The notes under the pieces were generated by a model that was given only the letters and a program-made list of their open reading frames with translations, did no database searches and was not told the origin of the DNA. Below, piece by piece: positions 10,301 through 22,977 of a stretch of 64,000 nucleotides of DNA. This stretch comes from Acidovorax sp. NCPPB 3576 (GTDB lineage Bacteria; Pseudomonadota; Gammaproteobacteria; Burkholderiales; Burkholderiaceae_C): the NCBI RefSeq assembly GCF_028473605.1, contig NZ_CP097267.1:3898501-3962500 (forward strand), read 5' to 3'. How positions within the stretch are numbered: the first letter of the stretch is position 1; each line of letters begins with the position of its first letter. The translations under genes and the position numbers were made by a program.

Positions 10301-13300
10301 CCACATAGGCCAGCAGCGTGGCGCCGGCCGCGCTCTCCCGCGCGACCACGACGGCTTCGCGTACTTCAGGCTGCGCAAGCAGTTGCGCCTCGATTTCGCC
10401 CAGTTCGATCCGGTAGCCCCGAATCTTCACCTGGTGGTCGATGCGCCCCAGGTATTCCAGTTGCCCATCGCTGCCCCATCGCACCAGGTCGCCCGTGCGG
10501 TACAGACGCTTGCCGCCATGCCCCGCGATGAAGCGCTCGGCCGTCAGGCCCGCACGGCCCTGGTATCCGCGCGCCAGGCCGACCCCGCTCAGGAACAGCT
10601 CCCCGGACACCCCTGCGGGTGCCTCATTCAGCGCACCATCCAGCACGTGCAGCCCGGTGGCCGCAATCGCCTGACCCAGCCGGGGCAGGCCATCGACCAA
10701 ACCCGCCGTGGACCAGATGGTGGTTTCCGTGGGACCGTACATGTTCCACAACTCCACCCTCAGGCTTTGCAACGCGAGCGCCAGATCCGGCTGCAAGGCC
10801 TCGCCGCCGCACAAGCCACGGATACGGCGCTCTGCCGTGGGCCGCCAGCCGCTCGCCAGCAGAAAGCGCCATCCCGCGGGCGTGGCCTGGAATGCGGTGG
10901 CGCCGCAGTCTTCGATCAACCGGGCCAGCGCCGAGGCGTCGCGCGTGACCTCGCGGGAGGCCAGCACGAGCCGCGCACCGGTGACGAGTGGCAGATAGAC
11001 CTCCAGCGCGGCGATGTCGAAGGACAGCGAAGTCGCCGCCACCAGCACGTCGTCCGCCCCCAGGCCGGGCTGCTCCTGCATGCTGCGCAGGAAATGGCCC
11101 AGGGCTTCGTGCCGCACCATCACGCCCTTGGGCAGCCCCGTGGAACCCGAGGTGTAGATGACATAGGCCAGGTGATCGCCGTGTAGTGGCACCAAAAGAT
11201 CGCGCTCGGATTCGACCGCCAGATCGGCCGGGTCGTACTCCAGTACGGGCAAGGCATCGGCATGCGGCACGCGGGCCCGCACGTCCGGCTGGGTCAGCAG
11301 CCAGCCCATGCCACTGTCGGCCACCATGTGGGCCAGCCGCTGGGCAGGCAATTGCGGGTCGAGCGGGACGTACGCCCCCCCCGCCTTGAGCACCGCCAGC
11401 AACGCGACGACCATGGCCGCGGACCGTTCCATGGCGATGCCGACCCGGCTGTCAGGGCGCACTCCGTGGCGAATCAGGCGATGCGCCAACTGGTTGGCAC
11501 GCCGGTTCAGCGCGTCGTAGCTCAGTTGCTCGCCTCCCGCCACCAGTGCGATGGATTGCGGATGGGACTGCACCTGCTGCTCGAACAGGCGATGCACGGG
11601 CAGGAAGGCACCGTATCGCCGCTCGTTCGTTCCCCACTGCATGAGTTGCTGGCGTTCTGCATCCGCCTGCACCTTCACTTCACAGACTCGGGTGTCGGGC
11701 GCAGTGGCCAACGCGCCAACCAGGCCTTCCAGGGCTGTTCTCATCCAACTGCACAGGCGCTGTGCATCGACCCGCCGATCCACCTTGGCCGTCAGCGTGA
11801 AGCCTGTGCCCTGGTCGTCCACCGACAGCTCCAGCGGGTAATTGGTGCGCTCTTCGCTGCCAAGCCATTCCATGCCATCCCAGATGGGGCTTTGCGGCCC
11901 CTCGGCAGGCGGGCTGTAGCGGTAGTTGAGCAATGCCGAGAACAGCGGGGTGTTGCCCGTGAGGGCGCTGCAGCGCTGCGCCAGGGCCAGGCTGGCATGT
12001 TCGTGGTGCAGCAGGTCGGTCAGCGCGCGATGCGTCTGCGCAATGCAGGTGCCGACGGTTTGCGCACCGAGCCGCACACGCAGGGGCAGTGTGTTGATGA
12101 ACAGGCCCAGGGCACGGTCCGCGCCGGTGCCACCCTGCATGCGGCCGAACAGCACGGTGCCGAAGACCACGTCGTCCTTGCCGGTGGCTTGGGCCAGAAC
12201 CATTCCCCATGCCAGGTGGAACAGCGTGGCCGCACTGACGCCGTGGCGCTGGGCTTGCGCCCGCAGCCGGGAGGCCAGGCCCGCCTCCAGCAGCAGGCCT
12301 GCCTGCGCGAGCTGGGTGCCATCGCCCTGTACGTCGTGCAGTCCGAACGGTGCGGTGGGCTCATCCACATCGCCCAGCATGGTGCGAAAGAACGCCTCAT
12401 GGTCGGCTTGGCCGTTGGCACGGCGCGCTTGCGCCACGAACTGCCGGAACGGCACGCAAGGCCCCAACTCATGCGACCTGCCTTGCTGGATCAGCGTGAT
12501 CTCCTGGATGATCAGCTCCAGTGTGGTGTGGTCCAGCACGAGATGATGGCTGGGCAGTTGCAGCAGCCAACGGTCGGCCGGTGCGTCGTGCGCGGCCACT
12601 GCGTGGATCATGGGTGCGCGGCGCACATCGATGCGGTGGCGAGCGGGGTCCACCTGTGCGGCCAGCCGTTCCGCGATGGCGGGCTGCAGCACTGCGGTGC
12701 CGGCGTCGTCTTGGGCCGTATCCAGCCATTGCAACTGCAGCGGCGCATGGCGGTACACCACCTGAACGGGCTCGGGCAGGCCGTCCCACAGCACGGCCGT
12801 GCGAAGAATGTCGTGGCGCTCGATGACTTGGTTGAAGCTGGCGATGAAGCGCTCCAGCCGCTCCCGGCTGTCGAAACCGAGCGCATGCAGCGTGATGTAC
12901 GCATCGCCCTCGCTTTGCAGGCGGTGGTGGAACAGCATGCCATCCTGCAAGGGCGCCAGGGGATAGATGTCCTGAATGTTGCGCACGCCGCCCGGTACTT
13001 GCGCTGCAATCTGCTGGATGTGCGTGGCCTCCAACGCGATGAGGGGCAGCATCTCCGGGTGGATTTCCGTGGCGTCGGCTGGAATGCCATTGGGAGGAAC
13101 CACGGCCTCTTGAGGTGCCTGCTCCTGCACCAGGGCCTGGGCAAAATCCGCCAGCTCCGGGTGCTGGAACAAGGTGCGTACCTGTACCGGCCAGCCCTTT
13201 TGGCGCACCTGTTCAAGAATGCGCAACGCCACCAGGGAGTGCCCCCCGATCTCGAAGAAGTTGTCATTGCGCCCCACGCGCTCCAGCCCCAGCACCTGCG

Positions 13301-16300
13301 CCCAGATCTGCGCCAGCGCCTGCTCCACCTCCCCCCGCGGTGGCTCGTACTCCCGCGTCCCCAAGCCTTCTTGCTCCCCCGCCCCCGCCGTCGCCAGCTG
13401 CCCCAGCGCCTTGCGGTCCACCTTGCCGTTCCCGTTCAGCGGCAACCCCTCTCCCACCACCACCAGCGCCCCCGGCACCATGTACTCCGGCAACGCCTGC
13501 CCCAGCCGCTTTCTCAGCTCCCCGATGTCGATCCCCTGCCCCCCCTGCGGCGACAGGTACGCCACCAGCCTCGCCCCGCTCTCTCGCTCCTGCACCAGCA
13601 CCACCGCCTCCCTCACCTCGGGCTGCGCCAGCAACTGCGCCTCGATCTCCCCCAGCTCGATCCGGAACCCCCGGATCTTCACCTGGTGGTCGATCCGCCC
13701 CAGGTATTCCAGCTCTCCTTCCTGGCTCCAGCGCACCCGGTCTCCCGTGCGGTACAGCCGTTGGCCTCCCTCCGCTGCGATGAAGCGCTGCGCGGTGAGG
13801 GCCGCCTGCGCGAGGTATCCCCGCGCCAGTCCCTCGCCCGCCACGTACAGCTCTCCCGCCAGCCCGATGGGCACCGGCTGCAGCGAGCCGTCCAGCACGC
13901 GCAGCCCCAGGTCCGGGATGGCCACGCCCACCGGGCTGCGCGCAGCTTCCAGGTCGGCACGCTTCACGGGCCGGTAGGTGACGTGCACGGTGGTCTCGGT
14001 GATGCCGTACATGTTGATGAGCTGCAGCTGCGCATCGCCCCAGTGGTCGATCCATTTCCTGAGCCGCTGCGGCTCCAGGGCTTCGCCACCGAAGATGACG
14101 CAGCGCAGCGCCAGCCCGCTCTCGTAGGCCTCTCGCTGCTCCATGAGCTGCCCGAAGGCTGAGGGGGTCTGGTTGAGCACGGTGACCTGCTGCTCGCGCA
14201 GCAGCTGCACGAAGTCCTGCGGCGAGCGGCTGACCCAGTACGGCACGATGACGAGCCGCCCCCCCGTGCACAGGGCCCCGAAGATCTCCCACACGGAGAA
14301 GTCGAAGGCGTAGGAGTGGAACAGGGTCCAGGTGTCCTCAGGCCCGAAGCGGAACCACGGCTGGGTGGCATCCAGCAGCCGCGTGGCGTTGCGGTGGCTC
14401 AGTTGCGCGCCCTTGGGGCGCCCAGTGGAGCCGGAGGTGTAAATGACGTAGGCGAGCCCTTCGGGGTGCACGGCAAGGCCGGGGTTGCTCCCGGCCTCGC
14501 TCTGCCAATCCAGGGTGTCCAGCTCCACGGTGGGCAGGCCTTCGGCCCAGGCGAGCGATTCGCTCAGGGCGCTGTGGGTGAGCACCAGGGCGACGGCGCT
14601 GTCCTGGGCCATGTAGGCCAGGCGGTCTGCCGGGTATTGCGGGTCCAGGGGCACGTAGGCGCCCCCGGCCTTGAGGATGGCGAGCATGCCTACGATGGTC
14701 TCCAGGCTCCGCTCCACGGCCAGGCCCACCCGGACCTCCGGGCCCACGCCGCGGCCGATGAGGTGGTGGGCCAGCTGGTTGGCCTGGCGGTTGAGCTGCC
14801 CGTAGCTCAGCTGGCGATCGCCCAGCACCAGCGCGATGGCAGCCGGGTGCGCCTTCGCATGGCGCTCTATCCGCGCATGCAGGGACCCTTCCCCCATCGG
14901 CTCAGACACCACCCCAGGCTCTCCCCACCCCTGAACACGCAATCGCTCCACCGCATCCAACAGATCCAGCTCTCCCACCGCTTGCGCAGGCTGCTGCGTC
15001 AACGCCCGCAAAACAGTCTGGTACTGGCGGGCCATGCGCTCGATGGTTCCAGGATCGAACAGTTCGGACGCGTAATTGAACGCTGCATGGATGCGCCCAT
15101 CGGCGTGCTCACGAATGTCCAGCGTCAGCTCGAACTGCGCTGCCTGCCCCCCGATTTCATAGGTCTGCAGCGAGAGTCCAGGCAGTTGGGCGAGCGCATC
15201 GAAATCGCCACGCTGGTGGTTGAACATCACCTGGAACAGCGGGTGGTGGTCCAGGCTGCGGTCGGCGCCCAGCGCTTGCACCAGTTGCTCGAACGGAAGA
15301 TCCTGGTGCGTCTGGGCTCCCAGCGCGGACTCCTGCACACGGGCCAGCACGGACTGCAGGCTGGCGCGTTCGTCTATCACGGCACGCATCACCAACGTAT
15401 TCACGAAGAAGCCGACGATGCCCTCCGTCTCCACCCGGTGGCGATTGGCAAGGGGCACGCCGACGCGGATATCGCCCTGTCCCGTGCACCGCTGCAGCAG
15501 GATCTGCCATGCAGCCAGCAGCACCATGAACGGCGTCCCGCCGCAGGCCTGAGCGCAGCGTTGCACATCCCGCGCCAGATCGGGTGCCAGGTCGATGCCG
15601 TGCCGCGCCGTGCGGTAGCGGCCATCGGCCCGCCGGGCATGGTCGGCCGGCAACTGCAGCACCGGCTGATCGCCTCCGAGCTGCTGGGTCCAGTAGGCCA
15701 GTTGCCGCTCCATTTCGCCGGCCTCCAGCCAGTGCTTTTGCCAGGCGGCGTAATCCGCGTACTGGATGGGCAAAGGGGGGGAAGTGCCGGAATCGCCAGA
15801 CAGGCTCGCACGGTAGTGCGCAACGAATTCGTCCACGATCACCTGCAGCGAAGCACCGTCGGACACGATGTGGTGCATGACCACCACCATCACATGCTCG
15901 TCCTGTGCCAGGCGGATCAGCCCCGCGCGAAACAGCGGCCCGGTGGTGAGATCGAAAGGCGTGTCGCACAGGCGCTGAACCTCGGCGAGCGCAGTAGCGT
16001 CCCTTATTGCCACCGGCTGCGCCGTCAGATCCACCGCCCGCCAATCGAACGGCATCGCGTTGCCGATCACTTGCTCCACCTCGCCCTGCATCCCGGTGCG
16101 AAAGACCGTTCGCAGCGCCTCGTGGCGCTCCACCAGCGCGGCAAAGCTGCTTTGCACTGCGGCTTCGTCCAGCGAACCATGCAACCGCAATGCAGCGCTG
16201 ATGTGGTATGCCGTGCTGTGCGGGTCCATCTGCCAAAGAAACCACTGGCGAAGCTGGGCATACGACAGCGGAGCGCGCTCTTGCAACGCGGCATCGCGCG

Positions 16301-16424
16301 CCAGGATCGGGAACTGGCTGGGGCTCAAACCCTCTGCACGGATTTTTTGGTAGACGACGCGGCGTTGCTCGGCGGTCAACCGCGAAAAACGTTCGGCGAT
16401 GCGGCGGGTGGCAACGGCTTCCAT
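7368..16424 (-). CDS. NRPS C-A(Thr)-T-C/E-A(Gly)-T-C-TauD hydroxylase
   Basis: 3018 aa. Domains: C 50-470 (HHIVSDG near 185); A 495-1000, code DFWNIGMVHK (Thr); T near 1055; a second C-type domain 1150-1560 with HHRLQSEGD near its start and HHLVLDH near 1294, resembling dual condensation/epimerization domains; A 1590-2095, code DILQLGMIWK (Gly); T near 2135; C 2200-2615 (HHIAFDG); Fe(II)/2-oxoglutarate TauD domain 2650-3005 with the iron-binding HNE motif and a distal His/Arg segment ([13 protein letters not shown]). The terminal C has no A or T of its own; these are on the next protein (Asp). Hence the TauD domain is probably an aspartyl beta-hydroxylase. Start ATG overlaps the upstream stop by one base (TGATG). 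Epimerization of Thr is a prediction only. Confidence 0.93.
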   Translation of the reverse strand: MEAVATRRIAERFSRLTAEQRRVVYQKIRAEGLSPSQFPILARDAALQERAPLSYAQLRQWFLWQMDPHSTAYHISAALRLHGSLDEAAVQSSFAALVERHEALRTVFRTGMQGEVEQVIGNAMPFDWRAVDLTAQPVAIRDATALAEVQRLCDTPFDLTTGPLFRAGLIRLAQDEHVMVVVMHHIVSDGASLQVIVDEFVAHYRASLSGDSGTSPPLPIQYADYAAWQKHWLEAGEMERQLAYWTQQLGGDQPVLQLPADHARRADGRYRTARHGIDLAPDLARDVQRCAQACGGTPFMVLLAAWQILLQRCTGQGDIRVGVPLANRHRVETEGIVGFFVNTLVMRAVIDERASLQSVLARVQESALGAQTHQDLPFEQLVQALGADRSLDHHPLFQVMFNHQRGDFDALAQLPGLSLQTYEIGGQAAQFELTLDIREHADGRIHAAFNYASELFDPGTIERMARQYQTVLRALTQQPAQAVGELDLLDAVERLRVQGWGEPGVVSEPMGEGSLHARIERHAKAHPAAIALVLGDRQLSYGQLNRQANQLAHHLIGRGVGPEVRVGLAVERSLETIVGMLAILKAGGAYVPLDPQYPADRLAYMAQDSAVALVLTHSALSESLAWAEGLPTVELDTLDWQSEAGSNPGLAVHPEGLAYVIYTSGSTGRPKGAQLSHRNATRLLDATQPWFRFGPEDTWTLFHSYAFDFSVWEIFGALCTGGRLVIVPYWVSRSPQDFVQLLREQQVTVLNQTPSAFGQLMEQREAYESGLALRCVIFGGEALEPQRLRKWIDHWGDAQLQLINMYGITETTVHVTYRPVKRADLEAARSPVGVAIPDLGLRVLDGSLQPVPIGLAGELYVAGEGLARGYLAQAALTAQRFIAAEGGQRLYRTGDRVRWSQEGELEYLGRIDHQVKIRGFRIELGEIEAQLLAQPEVREAVVLVQERESGARLVAYLSPQGGQGIDIGELRKRLGQALPEYMVPGALVVVGEGLPLNGNGKVDRKALGQLATAGAGEQEGLGTREYEPPRGEVEQALAQIWAQVLGLERVGRNDNFFEIGGHSLVALRILEQVRQKGWPVQVRTLFQHPELADFAQALVQEQAPQEAVVPPNGIPADATEIHPEMLPLIALEATHIQQIAAQVPGGVRNIQDIYPLAPLQDGMLFHHRLQSEGDAYITLHALGFDSRERLERFIASFNQVIERHDILRTAVLWDGLPEPVQVVYRHAPLQLQWLDTAQDDAGTAVLQPAIAERLAAQVDPARHRIDVRRAPMIHAVAAHDAPADRWLLQLPSHHLVLDHTTLELIIQEITLIQQGRSHELGPCVPFRQFVAQARRANGQADHEAFFRTMLGDVDEPTAPFGLHDVQGDGTQLAQAGLLLEAGLASRLRAQAQRHGVSAATLFHLAWGMVLAQATGKDDVVFGTVLFGRMQGGTGADRALGLFINTLPLRVRLGAQTVGTCIAQTHRALTDLLHHEHASLALAQRCSALTGNTPLFSALLNYRYSPPAEGPQSPIWDGMEWLGSEERTNYPLELSVDDQGTGFTLTAKVDRRVDAQRLCSWMRTALEGLVGALATAPDTRVCEVKVQADAERQQLMQWGTNERRYGAFLPVHRLFEQQVQSHPQSIALVAGGEQLSYDALNRRANQLAHRLIRHGVRPDSRVGIAMERSAAMVVALLAVLKAGGAYVPLDPQLPAQRLAHMVADSGMGWLLTQPDVRARVPHADALPVLEYDPADLAVESERDLLVPLHGDHLAYVIYTSGSTGLPKGVMVRHEALGHFLRSMQEQPGLGADDVLVAATSLSFDIAALEVYLPLVTGARLVLASREVTRDASALARLIEDCGATAFQATPAGWRFLLASGWRPTAERRIRGLCGGEALQPDLALALQSLRVELWNMYGPTETTIWSTAGLVDGLPRLGQAIAATGLHVLDGALNEAPAGVSGELFLSGVGLARGYQGRAGLTAERFIAGHGGKRLYRTGDLVRWGSDGQLEYLGRIDHQVKIRGYRIELGEIEAQLLAQPEVREAVVVARESAAGATLLAYVVGPTGQTVDPDSLVAQLAATLPSYMVPAAVVVLPALPLNSNGKVDRKALPDPGAAPARDLEPPQGPYEEALAAMWSELLGVTQVGRRDHFFELGGHSLLAAQLASRVRQAYGVDLALRRIFEQPVLQAMASGIRVAHGSGRVVPSGPALAPVARRANMPLSPAQQRLWLVDRLPGASSKNTAYNVSAALTLTGALHIDALQGALDTIVARHEVLRTRYGQDDDGEPVAHILPANPLTVPMQDLSGLDDTAQRAAVQAALAAHAGAPFDLSSGPVFAAALLRLDGDRHMLLLCVHHIAFDGWSEAVFVKEFVALYAALKDRRPSPLPPLALQYADYADWHHRRLAEGRTGAPDFWRSYLAGVPALSSPRPDHERPAVASTEGGSVRLRIPKECADALGALALRERTTLFTLLLAAFEWQLHRQTGLNDLVIGTDVAGRNHPDLEGLIGFFVNVLPLRSRMEPGLNFLQWLARTKDSTLSAFEHQDMPLDQIVELAGLPRTRQHNPLVQVLFVLQNVPQSRFDLPDLAIEVATQPVATSKFDLGVFVVEDAQGLGVEWVYARRLYREETIARASDAWASLLQQVAATPDAPLDRFVLPLFQEPSMMPSSSLAPSKLEKLKKFTGKGRPASEVAARSPVRMSFLSAQREFPLVIEATGSDLDPVAWAREQRGFIESMLRKHGGLLLRNLGLKSPQDFEAFAETIEPELYGSYGDLPKKEGGRNTYRSTPYPERQMILFHNESSHLERWPRKQWFFCELPSPVGGATPIVDCREMLRRLPADLVDEFERKELLYLRTFTPGLDVSWQDFYKTDRRDAVESRLAAAGIEWRWLDGDTLQTRTRCPAVMAHPITGERVFFNQVQLHHVSCLEPEVREDLLAMVGMDRMPRHVCYGDGSPISDETMALVGEAYEACAVRFDWRQGDVVMLDNMLAAHARDPYEGPRKIVVAMGAMYDRAALQALPPERMDALSAALSVPSPLPS
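13244..14999. repeat. A-domain duplication, copy 2 (Thr)
   Basis: Partner of 920-2675, in module 1 of the NRPS at 7368-16424. The few differences I saw are near the T-domain end (for example 1033-1048 versus 13357-13372). Confidence 0.9.
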
Positions 16425-19400
16425 CAGAGGGTCTCCATGCTGTCAATCAATGCGTCGATATCCGACAGGGCCTGAGCTCCAGGCCGGTGGCCCTGTGTTT
16501 GCGCAAGCGAGGCAGCCATGTCCCGCAGCACCGGGGACTGGAAGACCTGGCGGATCGTGAGTTCGGTGTGCATCAGGTCCTGCACGCGGGCGACCAGACG
16601 GGTGGAAAGCAGCGAGTGACCGCCCAGTTCGAAGAAGTGGTCGTTGCGCCCCACGCGCTGCACGCCCAGCACCTCCACCCAGATCCCCGCCAGCGCCTCC
16701 TCGATCTCCCCTCTCGGCGCCTCGTAGCCCTGCGTTCCTCCAAACTGCGCCCTCGGCAACGCCTTCCTGTCCACCTTGCCATTGGCATTCAGCGGCAGCC
16801 CCTGCACCACCACCACCGCCCCCGGCACCATGTAGTCCGGCAGTGCCTTGCCCAGCCTCTCCCTGAGCCAGGCCGCGTCGATCGAGATCGGATCGTTGTC
16901 TTCTGCGCGTTCGCCATGCAGGCCCACGTACGCCACCAGCCGACCCTCCTGCTCCACCACCACCGCCTCCCGCACCTCCGCCTGCGCCAGCAACTGCGCC
17001 TCGATCTCCCCCAGCTCGATCCGCAGCCCCCGGATCTTCACCTGGTGGTCCAGCCTCCCCAGGTAATCCAGCTGGCCCTGCGCATTCCAGCGCACCAGGT
17101 CTCCCGTTCGGTACAGCCTCTGGCCGTCCTGCCCCGCAACGAACCGCTCTGCCGTCAGGCCCGCCCTGCCCAGATAGCCCCGCGCCAGGCTGATGCCCCC
17201 CAGGTACAGCTCCCCCGCCACGCCCTGCGGCACCGGGTTCAGCTGGCCATCCAGCACCCACGCCTGCGTGCCCGAGATCGGCCGCCCTATCGGCACCTGC
17301 GTGCCCCCGTCATCCCGGCACTGCCACTGCGTGACATCGATCGCCGCTTCGGTGGGGCCGTACAGGTTGTACAAAGAGGCTGGGGGCCAGAGCCGCAATG
17401 CGGCGTTCTGCGTTTGCGCTGGCAAGGCTTCTCCGCTGCAGACGATGCGACGCAGGCTGGTGCAGGCGGCAGCGCCGTCATAGGCCAGGAAGGCCTGCAG
17501 CATGGAGGGCACGAAATGCACCGTGCTCACCGCATGGTGCTGGATCAGCGCAGCCAGCCGGGCCGGCTCGCGGTGCTCTCCCGGGCCCGCCACCACCAGC
17601 CTCGCGCCCTGCATCAGGGGCCAGAAGAACTCCCACACCGAGACGTCGAAGCCGAACGGGGTTTTCTGCAGCACGGTGTCATGTCCACTCAGCCCATAGG
17701 CCTGCTGCATCCAGGCGAGCCGGTTGTGCAGTGCGGCATGCCGGATGGCGGCGCCCTTGGGCCGCCCGGTGGAGCCAGAGGTGTAGATGACGTAGGCCAG
17801 GTTCTCGCCATGCAGCGCCACCTGGGGGTCGTGCTCGGGCTCGTCGGTCCACTGCACCGTGTCCAGCTCCAGCACCTGCAGGCCGGCGGTCTCGGGCACC
17901 TTCCCCCGCTGCTGGCTCTGCGTGAGCAGCAGGCCGATGCCGCTGTCCTGCACCATGTAGGCCAGCCGCTCCTGCGGGTACTCCGGGTCCAGCGGTACAT
18001 ACGCCCCACCGGCCTTCAGGATGCCCAGCAACCCAACGACCATCTCGGTGCTGCGTTCCACCAGGATGCCCACCCGCGTCTCGGGCTTCACCCCCAGCTC
18101 GATCAGCCGGTGCGCCAGCCGGTTCGCACGGGCGTTGAGCTGGCCGTAGCTCAGGGCCTCCTGGCCGAACACCAAAGCGGGGGCATCGGGCTGCGCAGCC
18201 GCATGGCGCTCGAACAACCCGTGTACCGGCACCGGCGTGCCGTGGCCCTGGCGGTTGTCGCCCCACGCCGCCAGCTGGGCTTGCTCTGCAGCGCCCAGCA
18301 ACGCCACATCGCCCACCGCCTGCCCAGGACAATCCGCCAGCGCCCGCAGCAACGCAACGTAGTGCTCCGCCATCCGCTCCACTGTCTTCGCATCGAACAG
18401 CTCCGAGGCATAGATGAACTGGGCGCGGACCCGTCCATCCGCCTCTTCCGTGGTACTGAGCGTCAACTCGAACTGCGCCGCGCCATCCAGCAAAGGCTGG
18501 TCCTTCAACACCAGGTCGGGCAAATTCCGCAACGAATCCAAACCATTGCGCTGGTGATTGAACAGGACCTGGAACAGGGGGCTGACGCCTAGGCTGCGGT
18601 CGGGCTGCAGCGCCTCCACCAATTGCTCGAAGGGCAGGTCCTGGTGTGCCTGGGCACCGTGGGCCGCCTGTTTGGCAGCGGACAGCACTTCACCGAGGGG
18701 CGTACGCCCATCGAACTGCCCGCGCAGCACCTGCGTGTTCACGAAGAATCCGATCAAGCCCTGCGTCTCGGCCCGGTCGCGGTTGGCAATGGGCACGCCC
18801 ACCCGGATGTCGTGCAGGCCGGTATGGCGATGCAGCAGTGCCTGGAAACCCGCCAGCAGGGCAACGAACAACGTGGCCTCCTGCGATCGCACACGGCGCT
18901 GCAGGGTGCTGACAAGCGACTGGGGAAGCTCGATCTCGCAAAGCGCGGCGTGGTACTGGCCGTCCGCACGACGAACATGGTCGGTGGGCAGCTGCAGCAC
19001 AGGATGTTCATCGCCCAGCTGCTTTTTCCAGTACGCGAGCTGCCGAACTTTCTCGCCCGCATCCAGCCACTGCCGTTGCCATGCCGCATAGTCGGCGTAT
19101 TGGATGGGCAGGGGTTCCAACGGAAGCATCCGGCCTTGCACGCGTTCCCGGTATCGGGCCACGAATTCATCCACCAGCACCTGCATGGACCAGCCGTCGG
19201 AGACGATGTGATGCATCGCCACGACGAGCCAATGCTCGCGCTCGCCGAGGCGGATCAACCCGACCCGCAGCAACGGCCCCGTACCGAGATCGAAGGGTGT
19301 TTGGCTGATGCGCTGGGCCGCCTGTTGCGCACGATGCGGCCGATCTGCCTGCGCAACGGTGCGCAGGTCTGTCATTTCCAGCGCGAACCGGGAATGCGCT

Positions 19401-22400
19401 TGAACCACCTGCTCTGCCGTGCCGTCAGGATGCGAGCGAAACACGGTGCGCAAGGCCTCGTGCCGTTCGATCAGATCGGTGAAGCTCGCGCTCAGCATCT
19501 CGCTGTCCAGTGCGCCCTGCAATTGCAAGGCTCCACTGATGTGGTAGGCCGTACTCTTCGGGTCCATCTGCCAGAGGAACCATTGGCGAAGCTGGGCAGA
19601 TGACAGCGCGAGAGGACCGCGGCGTTCTTCGGCGCTCAGTGCCGTGATGCGCCCCCCCTGCGGATCTGCCGACGTGGTTGCCGCCTGCGCGGCAGCAACT
19701 GCCTGGGCCAGGCCGGACAACCGTTGGTGCGCGAACACCTGCCGTGGCCCCAGGGGCATTCCCAGCGCACGGGCCCGTGCGCATACCTTGAGACTCAGGA
19801 TCGAATCTCCGCCCAGTTCGAAGAAGTGGTCGTTGCGCCCCACGCGCTGCACGCCCAGCACCTCCACCCAGATCCCCGCCAGCGCCTCCTCGATCTCCCC
19901 TCTCGGCGCCTCGTAGCCCTGCGTTCCTCCAAACTGCGCCCTCGGCAACGCCTTCCTGTCCACCTTGCCATTGGCATTCAGCGGCAGCCCCTGCACCACC
20001 ACCACCGCCCCCGGCACCATGTAGTCCGGCAGTGCCTTGCCCAGCCTCTCCCTGAGCCAGGCCGCGTCGATCGAGATCGGATCGTTGTCTTCTGCGCGTT
20101 CGCCATGCAGGCCCACGTACGCCACCAGCCGACCCTCCTGCTCCACCACCACCGCCTCCCGCACCTCCGCCTGCGCCAGCAACTGCGCCTCGATCTCCCC
20201 CAGCTCGATCCGCAGCCCCCGGATCTTCACCTGGTGGTCCAGCCTCCCCAGGTAATCCAGCTGGCCCTGCGCATTCCAGCGCACCAGGTCTCCCGTTCGG
20301 TACAGCCTCTGGCCGTCCTGCCCCGCAACGAACCGCTCTGCCGTCAGGCCCGCCCTGCCCAGGTAGCCCCGCGCCAGGCTGATTCCCCCCAGGTACAGCT
20401 CCCCCGCCACGCCCTGCGGCACCGGGTTCAGCTGGCCATCCAGCACCCACGCCTGCGTGCCCGAGATCGGCCGACCTATCGGCACCTGCGTGCCCCCTTC
20501 CTCCCGGCACTGCCACTGCGTGACGTGGATGGTGGTTTCCGTCGGGCCGTACAGGTTCTGCAGCGAGGCGCCTTGCAGCCGCTGCAGCGCCTCGCCCTGG
20601 GTGGCCGCAGGCATGGCCTCGCCCCCGCAGATGATGTAGCGCAGCCGCGTCTGGTGCTCGATGCCTTCGTGCGCCAGGAAGGCCTGCAGCATGGAGGGCA
20701 CGAAGTTCAAGGTGGTGATCTGGTGCTGCCGGATGAGCTGCACGAGCCGCTCGGGGTCTCTCTGGTCCCCGGGTTGGGCCACGACCAGCCGCACGCCGGT
20801 GGTCAAGGGCCAGAAGGTCTCCCACACCGACACGTCGAACCCGAACGGGGCCTTGTGCAGCACGGTGTCGGTTGCATTGAGCGCGTAGGTCTGCTGCATC
20901 CAGGCCATGCAGCTATGGAGCGCGCTGTGGCGGATGGCGGCGCCCTTGGGCCGCCCGGTGGAGCCAGAGGTGTAGATGACGTAGGCCAGGTTCTCGCCAT
21001 GCAGCGCCACCTGGGGGTCGTGCTCGGGCTCGTCGGTCCACTGCACCGTGTCCAGCTCCAGCACCTGCAGGCCGGCGGTCTCGGGCACCTTCCCCCGCTG
21101 CTGGCTCTGCGTGAGCAGCAGGCCGATGCCGCTGTCCTGCACCATGTAGGCCAGCCGCTCCTGCGGGTACTCCGGGTCCAGCGGTACATACGCCCCACCG
21201 GCCTTCAGGATGCCCAGCAACCCAACGACCATCTCGGTGCTGCGTTCCACCAGGATGCCCACCCGCGTCTCGGGCTTCACCCCCAGCTCGATCAGCCGGT
21301 GCGCCAGCCGGTTCGCACGGGCGTTGAGCTGGCCGTAGCTCAGGGCCTCCTGGCCGAACACCAAAGCGGGGGCATCGGGCTGCGCAGCCGCATGGCGCTC
21401 GAACAACCCGTGTACCGGCACCGGCGTGCCGTGGCCCTGGCGGTTGTCGCCCCACGCCGCCAGCTGGGCTTGCTCTGCAGCGCCCAGCAACGCCACATCG
21501 CCCACCGCCTGCCCAGGACAATCCGCCAGCGCCCGCAGCAAGGCAACGTAGTGCTCCGCCATCCGCTCCACCGTCTTCGCATCGAACAGCTCCGAGGCGT
21601 AGAGGAAAGACACCTCCACCTGACCGGCTCCGGTTTCACAGGTCTGCAGCGTCAGCTCGAACTGAGCCGCCTCTTCGTCGAAATCAAGCCGATCCACCGC
21701 GACACCAGGCCAATCGGCCAATGAGCGGTGGTCCCGGCGCAGATGATTGAACATGACCTGGAACAACGGGCTGGTGCTCAGGCTGCGCTCGGGCCGCAAG
21801 GCAGCCACCAAATGCTCGAAAGGCAGGTCCTGGTGCGTCTGGGCACCGATGGCGGTATCGCGCGTCTGCTCCAGCACCGCAGCCCAATCCATGCGGCCAT
21901 CCAGTCGGGCTCCCAAGACCTGGGTGTTGACGAAAAACCCCACCAACCCGGCCGTTTCCGCCCGGTTGCGATTGGCCACCGGAACACCCACACGGATATC
22001 GGCTTGCCCGGTATGGCGCTGCAGCAGCACAAAGAAGCCACTGAGTAGCGCCATGAACAAGGTCGCGCCCTTGGCTTGTGCAGCTTGCCGCAACGCCAGC
22101 ACCAGCACCTCGGGCAATACCAGTCGGTAATGGGCGGCGCGGTAACGGCCATCGCTGCGGCGAGGGCGGTCGGTAGGCAGGGACAGCGCGGGTTGCTCTT
22201 CGCCCAACTGAGTGCGCCACCAGGCCAGTTGCCGTTCGCTCTCGCCGCTGGCCAGCCATTGCGCCTGCCAGACGGCATAGTCGGCGTACTGGATGGGCAA
22301 TGCAGGCAATGCGGGCACCTGGCCCTGTACACGGGCGGCATACTGCAAGGCCAGTTCGTCGAGGATGACCTGCACCGACCACCCGTCCGAAATGATGTGG

Positions 22401-22954
22401 TGCATCACCACCAACAACTCGAATACCTGCGTGTCCCGCTGAAGCAGCAGCACCCGCATCAAAGGCCCCTGCCCCAGATCGAAAGACGTGCTGCGCAATG
22501 CCTGCACGGCGTGGCTTCGGCGGGCTTCCAGCACTTCGGGCGTTAGACCGCGCAAATCCAGGCAAGGCAGATCGAGCGGCGCTGCGGGCTGCACGCTGGG
22601 CTCGGCGCTGCCATCGGCCGCCTCCACGAACACCGTGCGCAGCGATTCGTGGCGCGCAACCAAGTCCTGCAGGCTGGCAGCGAGAGCCTGGCGATCCAGC
22701 GCGCCGGTCAGGCGAAGGCCGCCGCTCACGTGATAAGCGGTACTGGCGGGATCGAGCCGCCAAAGAAACCACATCCGCTGCTGCGCCGCCGATAGAACGG
22801 CTCGCCCATGTGCGCTGCGCACACCGATGGCTTGCAGGGACGGCCCAGCGGGCGCATCCGCCTGCACCGTGCCGCGCAGCCGCTGCTGCAGTTGCGCGCG
22901 CTGCGCTGGCGTCAGGCCCGCACGGCGGGCAGAGATATCTTGGGTTTCGAGCAT
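16424..22954 (-). CDS. NRPS C-A(Thr-like)-T-C-A(Ser)-T
   Basis: 2176 aa, two complete modules. C1 about 55-470 (HHIISDG); A1 500-1010 with pocket residues DVWNIGLIHK, closest to the Thr code DFWNIGMVHK but not identical; T1 near 1045; C2 1115-1540 (HHIVSDG); A2 1565-2075 with pocket DVWHVSLIDK, a Ser code; T2 near 2105 (GGHSLLS). The two A domains share nearly identical DNA on both sides of a replaced 0.41-kb core. The first condensation should take the ketide-extended chain from the PKS encoded 23 bp upstream. Ser assignment is firm within the known codes; the Thr-like call is tentative. Confidence 0.93.
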   Translation of the reverse strand: MLETQDISARRAGLTPAQRAQLQQRLRGTVQADAPAGPSLQAIGVRSAHGRAVLSAAQQRMWFLWRLDPASTAYHVSGGLRLTGALDRQALAASLQDLVARHESLRTVFVEAADGSAEPSVQPAAPLDLPCLDLRGLTPEVLEARRSHAVQALRSTSFDLGQGPLMRVLLLQRDTQVFELLVVMHHIISDGWSVQVILDELALQYAARVQGQVPALPALPIQYADYAVWQAQWLASGESERQLAWWRTQLGEEQPALSLPTDRPRRSDGRYRAAHYRLVLPEVLVLALRQAAQAKGATLFMALLSGFFVLLQRHTGQADIRVGVPVANRNRAETAGLVGFFVNTQVLGARLDGRMDWAAVLEQTRDTAIGAQTHQDLPFEHLVAALRPERSLSTSPLFQVMFNHLRRDHRSLADWPGVAVDRLDFDEEAAQFELTLQTCETGAGQVEVSFLYASELFDAKTVERMAEHYVALLRALADCPGQAVGDVALLGAAEQAQLAAWGDNRQGHGTPVPVHGLFERHAAAQPDAPALVFGQEALSYGQLNARANRLAHRLIELGVKPETRVGILVERSTEMVVGLLGILKAGGAYVPLDPEYPQERLAYMVQDSGIGLLLTQSQQRGKVPETAGLQVLELDTVQWTDEPEHDPQVALHGENLAYVIYTSGSTGRPKGAAIRHSALHSCMAWMQQTYALNATDTVLHKAPFGFDVSVWETFWPLTTGVRLVVAQPGDQRDPERLVQLIRQHQITTLNFVPSMLQAFLAHEGIEHQTRLRYIICGGEAMPAATQGEALQRLQGASLQNLYGPTETTIHVTQWQCREEGGTQVPIGRPISGTQAWVLDGQLNPVPQGVAGELYLGGISLARGYLGRAGLTAERFVAGQDGQRLYRTGDLVRWNAQGQLDYLGRLDHQVKIRGLRIELGEIEAQLLAQAEVREAVVVEQEGRLVAYVGLHGERAEDNDPISIDAAWLRERLGKALPDYMVPGAVVVVQGLPLNANGKVDRKALPRAQFGGTQGYEAPRGEIEEALAGIWVEVLGVQRVGRNDHFFELGGDSILSLKVCARARALGMPLGPRQVFAHQRLSGLAQAVAAAQAATTSADPQGGRITALSAEERRGPLALSSAQLRQWFLWQMDPKSTAYHISGALQLQGALDSEMLSASFTDLIERHEALRTVFRSHPDGTAEQVVQAHSRFALEMTDLRTVAQADRPHRAQQAAQRISQTPFDLGTGPLLRVGLIRLGEREHWLVVAMHHIVSDGWSMQVLVDEFVARYRERVQGRMLPLEPLPIQYADYAAWQRQWLDAGEKVRQLAYWKKQLGDEHPVLQLPTDHVRRADGQYHAALCEIELPQSLVSTLQRRVRSQEATLFVALLAGFQALLHRHTGLHDIRVGVPIANRDRAETQGLIGFFVNTQVLRGQFDGRTPLGEVLSAAKQAAHGAQAHQDLPFEQLVEALQPDRSLGVSPLFQVLFNHQRNGLDSLRNLPDLVLKDQPLLDGAAQFELTLSTTEEADGRVRAQFIYASELFDAKTVERMAEHYVALLRALADCPGQAVGDVALLGAAEQAQLAAWGDNRQGHGTPVPVHGLFERHAAAQPDAPALVFGQEALSYGQLNARANRLAHRLIELGVKPETRVGILVERSTEMVVGLLGILKAGGAYVPLDPEYPQERLAYMVQDSGIGLLLTQSQQRGKVPETAGLQVLELDTVQWTDEPEHDPQVALHGENLAYVIYTSGSTGRPKGAAIRHAALHNRLAWMQQAYGLSGHDTVLQKTPFGFDVSVWEFFWPLMQGARLVVAGPGEHREPARLAALIQHHAVSTVHFVPSMLQAFLAYDGAAACTSLRRIVCSGEALPAQTQNAALRLWPPASLYNLYGPTEAAIDVTQWQCRDDGGTQVPIGRPISGTQAWVLDGQLNPVPQGVAGELYLGGISLARGYLGRAGLTAERFVAGQDGQRLYRTGDLVRWNAQGQLDYLGRLDHQVKIRGLRIELGEIEAQLLAQAEVREAVVVEQEGRLVAYVGLHGERAEDNDPISIDAAWLRERLGKALPDYMVPGAVVVVQGLPLNANGKVDRKALPRAQFGGTQGYEAPRGEIEEALAGIWVEVLGVQRVGRNDHFFELGGHSLLSTRLVARVQDLMHTELTIRQVFQSPVLRDMAASLAQTQGHRPGAQALSDIDALIDSMETL
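16622..18410. repeat. A-domain cassette with replaced Ser core
   Basis: Flanks 16622-17333 and 17747-18410 are nearly identical to 19811-20522 and 20936-21599 (offset 3189, no length change), but the 0.41-kb core 17334-17746 differs and carries the Ser pocket. Confidence 0.9.
19811..21599. repeat. A-domain cassette, copy with Thr-like core
   Basis: About 1.79 kb, nearly identical throughout to 27816-29604 (offset 8005) and in its flanks to 16622-18410. Confidence 0.9.
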
Positions 22955-22977
22955 GGGTCGGTTTGAAAACGGTGTGT

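Noticed and set aside
11262..16475. Long plus-strand open frames opposite the NRPS genes (also 33-1838, 1992-4715, 16208-21724, 27579-32024)
   Set aside because: They are antisense frames of high-GC NRPS genes, His/Gln/Arg-rich with no family pattern, and they repeat exactly where the A domains repeat.
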